Source of the DNA: Actinocrispum wychmicini
Lineage (GTDB): Bacteria > Actinomycetota > Actinomycetes > Mycobacteriales > Pseudonocardiaceae
Assembly (NCBI RefSeq): GCF_004345645.1
Contig: NZ_SLWS01000001.1
Span: forward strand, 1-64,000
Direction of reading: 5' to 3'
Length of the DNA: 64,000 nucleotides
Shown: positions 58,852 to 64,000 of the stretch, one piece after another
How positions within the stretch are numbered: position 1 is the stretch's first letter
Layout of the letters: the number at the start of each line of letters is the position of its first letter
Translations under genes and position numbers: made by a program
Notes under the pieces: model-generated
Databases searched by the model: none
Told to the model about the DNA's origin: nothing
What the model saw: only the letters and a program-made list of their open reading frames with translations

Positions 58852-60645
58852 GTGTTACGTCCACGTCCCCGCCGTTGGATTCTCCCGCCCCTCGTCGCCT
58901 TCACTACGTTGGCCGCCGTGACGACTTCGGCTGATGCCGCGCCGCGGTTCGACCCGGCCACGTTCTACGCTCAGGCGACGTTGCGGCACATGACTTTGGA
59001 AGAAAAGGTCGGCCAGCTGTTCGTCGCCACCGTGTGGGGCAAGTCCGCGGACGAGGTGAACCCGGCCAACCGTGTGTACGGCGTAGACACGCCGACTCAG
59101 GTGGTGCAGCGCTACCACGTCGGCGGCGTCATCTACTTCAACAACCCGTCCACGGACAACGTGGACGACCCGACCCAGTTGGCACATTTCTCCAACGGCC
59201 TGCAGCGGGCGGCCCTCAGCAGCGGTGCGCACATCCCGTTGACGCTGTCCATCGACCAGGAGGGCGGCAACGTCACCCGGATCGTGGCGCCGGCCACCGA
59301 GTACCCGAGCAGCATGGCCGTCGGGGCCACCCGCAGCACGCAGGCGGCCACCCGGCTGGCCACGATCAACGCCCGGGAACTGCGGGCCATGGGCATCAAC
59401 CAGAACTTCGCGCCGGACTCGGACGTCAACTCCAACCCGATCAACCCGATCATCGGGGTGCGGTCGTTCGCCGGCGACCCCGACCTGGCCAGCCGCATGG
59501 TGAGCGCCGAGGTCAAGGGCTACCAGCAGGGCGGTTGGCTGCCGGACACGGTGTCGTCCGCGGCCAAGCACTTCCCCGGCCACGGTGACGCGGCGACCGA
59601 CAGCCACACCGGCTTTCCGGTGATCAGCCGGACGGTTGAGCAGTGGCGGCAGATCGACCTGCCGCCGTTCAAGGCCGCCATCGCGGCCGGCGTCGACTCG
59701 ATCATGACCGCGCACATCCAGGTGCCGAGCCTGGACCCGTCCGGTGAGCCGGCCACGTTGTCCAAGCCGATCATGACGGGCCTGCTGCGCGACGAGCTCA
59801 AGTACGACGGCGTCGTGGTCACGGACTCACTGGGCATGGCCGGCGTCCGGCAGATGCACCCGGACAAGGAGATCCCGGTGCTCGCGCTGGAGGCTGGTGT
59901 CGACCAGATGCTGATGCCGCCGGACCTGAACATCACCATCACCGGCGTGTTGGAGGCGGTGCACTCGGGTCGGCTGACCGAGCAGCGCATCGACCAGAGC
60001 GTGACCCGCATCCTGAAGATGAAGTTCAACCGCGGCATCCTGTTCAACCCGTTGGTCAACGAGCGGGCCGTGGCGTACCGGGTGGGCACGCCGGAGAGTC
60101 TCAGGCAGATCCAGGACATCAGCGACCGCTCGGTGACCGTGCTGCGCAACGACGCCGGCCTGCTGCCGGTCCGGACGAAGCCGGCGAGGATCCTGGTCAC
60201 CGGCTGGGACAATCCCGCCTTCCCGGGTCTGCCTGCCGAGCCTGTGGCCACGTTGGCCAAGGCGGTCGGCGGCACGGCCATCGCGACCGGCGGAGCGCCG
60301 AGCGCCGCGCAGATCGGCCAAGCGGTCGCCGCGGCGAACGGCAGCGATCTGGTCATCGTGCTGACCAACGGCCTGCGGACGTCCGCCTCCCAGACGAGCC
60401 TGGTCAACCGGCTTGTCGCCACGGGCAAACCTGTGGTCGCGGTGGCCGCGCAGGTGCCGTACGACCCGGCTTTCGCCGATGTGCCAACGTGGATCACCAC
60501 GTACGCGTGGCGTGACATGTCCATGGCCAGCCTGGCGAAGGTGATCTTCGGGCAGATCAGCCCGCGGGGCAAGCTGCCGGTGAACGTCCCGACCGCGGAC
60601 AACACCAAGGTCCTCTTCCCGTTCGGGACCGGCCTGACATGGTGA
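58852..60645 (+). CDS. Glycoside hydrolase family 3, NagZ-like beta-N-acetylglucosaminidase
   Basis: The GTG at 58852 follows GGGAGG. The 597-aa exported protein has a signal peptide (WILPPLVAFTTLAAVTTSAD, cleaved near DAAP). The GH3 TIM barrel carries the NagZ signature AAKHFPGHGDAATDSHTG, in which the D-S-H forms the His/Asp acid-base dyad, and the nucleophile Asp in VVVTDSLGMAGVRQM. Two-domain Gram-positive NagZ enzymes have the C-terminal alpha/beta domain seen here (RILVTGWDNPAFPG...). It should remove GlcNAc from the non-reducing end of wall muropeptides or GlcNAc-MurNAc. Its end overlaps the next gene. Confidence 0.9.
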   Translation: MLRPRPRRWILPPLVAFTTLAAVTTSADAAPRFDPATFYAQATLRHMTLEEKVGQLFVATVWGKSADEVNPANRVYGVDTPTQVVQRYHVGGVIYFNNPSTDNVDDPTQLAHFSNGLQRAALSSGAHIPLTLSIDQEGGNVTRIVAPATEYPSSMAVGATRSTQAATRLATINARELRAMGINQNFAPDSDVNSNPINPIIGVRSFAGDPDLASRMVSAEVKGYQQGGWLPDTVSSAAKHFPGHGDAATDSHTGFPVISRTVEQWRQIDLPPFKAAIAAGVDSIMTAHIQVPSLDPSGEPATLSKPIMTGLLRDELKYDGVVVTDSLGMAGVRQMHPDKEIPVLALEAGVDQMLMPPDLNITITGVLEAVHSGRLTEQRIDQSVTRILKMKFNRGILFNPLVNERAVAYRVGTPESLRQIQDISDRSVTVLRNDAGLLPVRTKPARILVTGWDNPAFPGLPAEPVATLAKAVGGTAIATGGAPSAAQIGQAVAAANGSDLVIVLTNGLRTSASQTSLVNRLVATGKPVVAVAAQVPYDPAFADVPTWITTYAWRDMSMASLAKVIFGQISPRGKLPVNVPTADNTKVLFPFGTGLTW

Positions 60646-61895
60646 CCCGGCGCGTTTTCCTCGCGACACCGGCCGTCCTGGCCGCGGCGGCCGCACCCGC
60701 CGCGGCCGGGCAGGACGAGGCCTGGGGCGGCCGCAGGGTCACGACGGGCGCGGACCGGTCGGCCGGCCGCGGCTGGCCGGACTTCGCCGGCCACAAGGTC
60801 GGTGTGCTGACGAACCCGACCGGCGTGTTGCGGGACAAAACACACATCGTGGACTCGTTGGTCGCGGCCGGCCGGGCGCCGGTCGCGGTCTTCGGCCCCG
60901 AGCACGGCTTCCGGGGGACGGCACAGGCCGGCGGTTCCGAGGGCGGCTACACCGATCCCCGGACCCACGTCCCGGTCTACGACGCGTACGCGGTCACGTC
61001 GGCGAAGTTGGCCGACATGTTCGCCAAGTCCGGTCTGGACACGGTCGTGTTCGACATCGCGGACGTCGGCGCCCGCTTCTACACGTACATCTGGTCGATG
61101 TACACGGCCATGGTCGCCGCGGTCACCGTCGGCGCCCGGTTCGTCGTGCTGGACCGGCCGAACCCGGTCGGCGGCAAGGCGTTCGGCCCACGGCTGGACC
61201 CCGCGTTCACCTCGGGTGTCGGGCTGAAACCGATCGTCCAGCAGCACGGCATGACCGCGGGCGAGCTGGCCAGGTTGTTCGACGCGGAGTTCCTCCCGGC
61301 CGACACCGGCGGGCGGCGGCTGTCCAAGTTGGACGTCGTGGAGGTCACCGGCTGGCACCGGGACGCGCTGTTCGGTGACACCGGCCTGGACTGGGTGTTG
61401 CCGAGCCCGAACATGCCGACTCCGCAGACCGCGTTGACCTACCCCGGCGCGTGCATGTTCGAGGGCACGGTGCTGTCCGAGGGCCGCGGCACGACCAGGC
61501 CGTTCGAGATCATCGGCGCGCCGGACATCGACTGGCGGTGGGCCGACGAGCTCAACGCCATGGATCTGCGGGGCGCGCGGTTCCGGGAGTGCTACTTCGC
61601 GCCAACGTTCTCCAAGTTCGTGGGCAAGACCTGCGGCGGTGTTCAACTGCATTACACGGACGAACGATCCTTCGACGCGGTCCGGACCGCCGTGGCGATG
61701 CTGGTCACCGCGAAACGGCTGTATCCGGCGGTCTTCGCGTGGCGGTCGGACAACTACATCGACAAGCTGTCGGGTTCCGCGCGCCTGCGGACCATGATCG
61801 ACGCGGGGGCGGGCGTGGACGACGTCGTCGGTGCCTGGCAGGACGAGCTGGCCGCGTTCCGGCGGCTACGGCAGCGATACCTGATCTACCGGTGA
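60639..61895 (+). CDS. DUF1343 exo-beta-N-acetylmuramidase (NamZ-like)
   Basis: The ATG at 60639 lies within the end of the GH3 gene (ATGGTGA), implying coupling. The N-terminus MVTRRVFLATPAVLAAAAAP has a twin-arginine T-R-R-x-F-L motif and an Ala-rich core, so export is probably by Tat. The DUF1343 hallmarks follow: KVGVLTNPTGVLRDKTHIVD, VFGPEHGFRGTAQAG, DIADVGARFYTYIWSMYTAM, LDRPNPVGG and GGVQLHYTD. NamZ cleaves terminal MurNAc from the non-reducing end of wall chains and acts in series with NagZ, matching the gene order here. Confidence 0.9.
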   Translation: MVTRRVFLATPAVLAAAAAPAAAGQDEAWGGRRVTTGADRSAGRGWPDFAGHKVGVLTNPTGVLRDKTHIVDSLVAAGRAPVAVFGPEHGFRGTAQAGGSEGGYTDPRTHVPVYDAYAVTSAKLADMFAKSGLDTVVFDIADVGARFYTYIWSMYTAMVAAVTVGARFVVLDRPNPVGGKAFGPRLDPAFTSGVGLKPIVQQHGMTAGELARLFDAEFLPADTGGRRLSKLDVVEVTGWHRDALFGDTGLDWVLPSPNMPTPQTALTYPGACMFEGTVLSEGRGTTRPFEIIGAPDIDWRWADELNAMDLRGARFRECYFAPTFSKFVGKTCGGVQLHYTDERSFDAVRTAVAMLVTAKRLYPAVFAWRSDNYIDKLSGSARLRTMIDAGAGVDDVVGAWQDELAAFRRLRQRYLIYR

Positions 61896-61907
61896 GGGGG
61901 ACCATTC

Positions 61908-63653
61908 ATGTTTCGGCGGGCAGCGGTCATGCTGACGGTGATGGGTGTCGCCGGCGCCACGGCGGTGGCGGCCGACGCCTACCCTTGGCACAACAACCGG
62001 TTCGACCGTCCTGAGCACGGTTTCGCCCCGACGTGGACGACGTTGCACGACGGTTCGCCGCGGGACGTCGGCCTGGATCCCGGGCCGATCGACGCCTCGG
62101 TCCGCCAGATCGACGAGTGGACCAGGACCAACCCGACGGTCCCGGCCGTGCCGCATCCGCTGATGTCCGGCGTGGTCACCATGCTCGTGCACGACGGCGT
62201 GGTGGTGGAGCGGTCGCATGCCGGCTACGCGTCGCAGTACGCCGACCAGCAGGGGACGTTGCTGCCGTCGGACCAACGGGTGCCCATGCGCGACGACACG
62301 ATCTTCGACATGGCGTCCATCAGCAAGCTGTTCACGTCCATCGCGGTGATGCAGCTCGTCGAGCGCGGCAAGGTCGACGTGGACGCGCCGGTTTCGCGCT
62401 ACCTGCCGGAGTTCGGCGTGAACGGCAAGGCCGGGATCACGGTCAAGCAGTTGCTGACGCATGTCTCGGGCCTGGACGCGGACCTGCCGTTGTGGCGGGA
62501 CTGGCCGGACAAGGCGGCCCGGATCAAGGCGGTCATGGACGTGGCCCCGATCAACCCGCCGGGCACCGTGTACAAGTACTCGGACCTGAACCTGATCACG
62601 CTTGGTGTGATGATCGAACGACTGACCGGGTCCACGTTGGACAACGTTGTCAGGACGGGTATCACCGAGCCGTTGCGTATGGTCGACACTGGATACAACC
62701 CACCCGCGTCCAAACTGGACAGGATCGCCGCGACGGAGTACCAGATCTCGCCGCCGCGCGGCATGGTGCGCGGTCAGGTGCACGACGAGAACGCGTGGTC
62801 GCTGGACGGCGTCGCCGGCCACGCGGGCGTGTTCTCCACCGCCAGGGACATGGCGATCCTGGGCCAAACTTTCCTCAATGGCGGCATTTATGCCGGCAGG
62901 CGGATCCTCCGCGAGGACACCGTACGGGCCATGCTGACCGACTACAACGGCGCGTTCCCCGGCAACGCACACGGTTTGGGCTTCGAACTTGACCAAATGT
63001 TCTACATGGGAGGGCTGAGCGGCCCGGTCACGGCGGGCCACACCGGTTACACCGGAACGACTCTGGTGGTCGACCTGGCGTCGCGGTCGATCGCGATCCT
63101 GCTGTCCAATCGCGTGCATCCCAATCGTGGCTGGGGATCCATCAACCCGGCGCGGGAGGCTCTGGCGACCGGACTGGCCCGCGCGCTGGCCGTCCCGCCG
63201 AGACACGGCCGTGACTACTGGTTCACCGGGATCGGCAACAGCACCACAGCCACACTGTCCACACAGGAGCTCGCGGCCGGGGATTCGCCCATCCGGGTTA
63301 CGTTCGACACATTCGTCGACAGCGAATCCACCGACCACCTCGTTCTGGAGTCAAGCAATGACGGCGTGCGATGGCAATCGGTTGCCGTTGTCGCGCACGG
63401 CCCTGGCGCGCCGCCCGGCTCGACCGACTGGCTGGCCGGCCACGGCCACCGGACCTGGTGGTTTGTCGAAGCGACCGTTCCGCCGACCCCGAAAATCCGG
63501 TTCCGGTGGCGGCTGACCACCGACCGGCTCTACACCGGCCGCGGAGACGGTGTGGACAACATCAAAATCACCCAGGGTAGCCGGACACTTCTTGACGGTG
63601 AAAAACAACCAACCGTGCTCGATTCACAGGGTTGGGATCGTCGAATCCGATGA
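61908..63653 (+). CDS. Exported serine hydrolase (beta-lactamase/class C fold) with extra C-terminal domain
   Basis: The ATG at 61908 follows GAGGGGG, 10 bp after the NamZ stop. The 581-aa protein has a signal peptide (MFRRAAVMLTVMGVAGATAV). The catalytic S-x-x-K is in FDMASISKLFTSIAV (about Ser137, Lys140), the Y-x-N-like motif is YKYSDLN, and H-x-G corresponds to TAGHTGYTGTTLVVDL. It could be an amidase, DD-peptidase or esterase acting on wall fragments. After about residue 425 a beta-rich segment with TTDRLYTGRGDGVDNIKI resembles a galactose-binding or MAM-type module, an addition to the usual fold. It belongs to the nagZ-namZ operon. Confidence 0.85.
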   Translation: MFRRAAVMLTVMGVAGATAVAADAYPWHNNRFDRPEHGFAPTWTTLHDGSPRDVGLDPGPIDASVRQIDEWTRTNPTVPAVPHPLMSGVVTMLVHDGVVVERSHAGYASQYADQQGTLLPSDQRVPMRDDTIFDMASISKLFTSIAVMQLVERGKVDVDAPVSRYLPEFGVNGKAGITVKQLLTHVSGLDADLPLWRDWPDKAARIKAVMDVAPINPPGTVYKYSDLNLITLGVMIERLTGSTLDNVVRTGITEPLRMVDTGYNPPASKLDRIAATEYQISPPRGMVRGQVHDENAWSLDGVAGHAGVFSTARDMAILGQTFLNGGIYAGRRILREDTVRAMLTDYNGAFPGNAHGLGFELDQMFYMGGLSGPVTAGHTGYTGTTLVVDLASRSIAILLSNRVHPNRGWGSINPAREALATGLARALAVPPRHGRDYWFTGIGNSTTATLSTQELAAGDSPIRVTFDTFVDSESTDHLVLESSNDGVRWQSVAVVAHGPGAPPGSTDWLAGHGHRTWWFVEATVPPTPKIRFRWRLTTDRLYTGRGDGVDNIKITQGSRTLLDGEKQPTVLDSQGWDRRIR

Positions 63654-63664
63654 TAAAGTTTGTT

Positions 63665-63746
63665 AACGACACCCCCATTACCTGCGATTTCCCACGCAAA
63701 CCCCAGTGGTTGCAGGTTCAAGTTTCGGACACGTTTGGGTGTCGTT
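63665..63746. repeat. Long-range inverted repeat between the hydrolase and the regulator
   Basis: AACGACACCC at 63665-63674 and GGGTGTCGTT at 63737-63746 are perfect 10-bp complements separated by 62 bp that contain other weak pairings. It may be a terminator-like structure after the operon or an mRNA leader element. Confidence 0.45.
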
Positions 63747-63805
63747 GCGTCAGGAGGTCTAGTCGTGACCTTGTACGATCTCATAACTGTTAGTAAGTTT
63801 CCCAC

Positions 63806-64000
63806 GTGAGCACCGCAGAGATGGTTGACGAGCGCGCGGAGAACAGCCCGCTCGTGCGCATCAGGTCGCTCTTGCCTGGCCTGGCCCGCGCCGAGCAGCG
63901 AGTTGCGAAGGTGGTGCTGGACAACCCCGGCTCGGTGGCGCGCCGCAGCATCACCGAGGTCGCTGACGCGGCGGGAACCAGCGAGACCACGGTCACGCGG
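63806..64000 (+). CDS. RpiR/MurR-family transcriptional regulator (N-terminal part)
   Basis: The gene starts at GTG 63806 and runs off the window. The 65 visible residues read VSTAEMVDERAENSPLVRIR, SLLPGLARAEQRVAKVVLDN, PGSVARRSITEVADAAGTSE and T-T-V-T-R. The segment L-x-x-A-E-x-x-V-A-x-x-V-L-x-x-P followed by S-I-T-E-x-A-x-x-x-G-x-S-x-x-T-V-x-R is the HTH_6 domain of RpiR regulators. The sugar-isomerase domain that binds phosphosugars would follow. In this context it most likely senses MurNAc-6-phosphate and controls the recycling genes, as MurR does. Confidence 0.88.
   Translation, partial: MSTAEMVDERAENSPLVRIRSLLPGLARAEQRVAKVVLDNPGSVARRSITEVADAAGTSETTVTR

Overview
The window is high-GC actinobacterial DNA, most likely from a filamentous member of the Pseudonocardiaceae or a close relative. 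Supporting signs are an Lsr2 protein, a DUF397 pair, SARP and NB-ARC/TPR regulators, an MFS-thymidylate-kinase fusion beside holB, a K+-independent H+-pyrophosphatase, and gene order around topA, holB, the DUF1998 helicase, the Tad/Rv3654c-Rv3660c locus and Rv3661 that matches other actinobacteria. Genus is not resolvable from the sequence alone.

Positions 1 to about 31.9 kb form an accessory island ending at a tRNA-Thr(CGT) gene (31973-32049, minus). It is rich in large signalling ATPases and TPR proteins of the kind used in bacterial conflict and immunity: an NB-ARC/TPR protein (1485-3665), a decayed CHAT-associated STAND ATPase/TPR gene coupled to an intact EACC1-like gene (3766-6131), a second NB-ARC/TPR protein (16295-18430), a SARP-NB-ARC-TPR regulator (20046-22841) and an orphan TPR-CHAT protease-like protein (25986-29564). 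Both non-SARP NB-ARC proteins start with a short Q-A-G-S-V segment resembling the RHIM-like bacterial amyloid signalling motif (BASS3 type). The island also holds a Phd/RelE-like toxin-antitoxin operon with a palindromic operator, two coupled DUF397 genes, Lsr2, an AlbA/Schlafen-like gene and a cutinase (both frameshifted), one complete IS5-like element plus a 345-bp inverted partial copy, and remnants of ISL3, IS630 and another transposase, an SDR dehydrogenase, a MerR regulator and a WD40 protein.

From 32 kb rightwards the window looks like core chromosome: a secreted wall-associated protein, holB, the MFS-TMK fusion (kinase P-loop lost), two membrane proteins, topA, a conserved hypothetical, two paralogous lipoproteins, hppA, and a divergent MrfA-like DUF1998 helicase ending in a near-perfect terminator. 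Next come a Prim-Pol domain protein and the Tad pilus operon (SSD/TadZ-like, TadA, a coupled small ORF, TadB, TadC, DUF4244 pilin-like, TadE-like, Rv3654c-like), all on the minus strand and mostly joined by 4-bp overlaps. The TadE-like protein carries an unusual proline-rich hexapeptide array. Between the SSD gene and the HAD phosphatase (Rv3661-like, with an in-frame amber codon) lies a minus-strand 6C/B11-type small RNA with two C6-loop hairpins.

The last 5 kb is a peptidoglycan-recycling operon: a NagZ-like GH3, a NamZ (DUF1343), a serine hydrolase of the beta-lactamase class C fold, and the beginning of an RpiR/MurR-type regulator. Together these would remove GlcNAc and MurNAc from wall fragments under MurNAc-responsive control. 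Several genes carry single-base frameshifts or one stop codon. In the island this fits decay, but assembly error cannot be excluded from the sequence alone.
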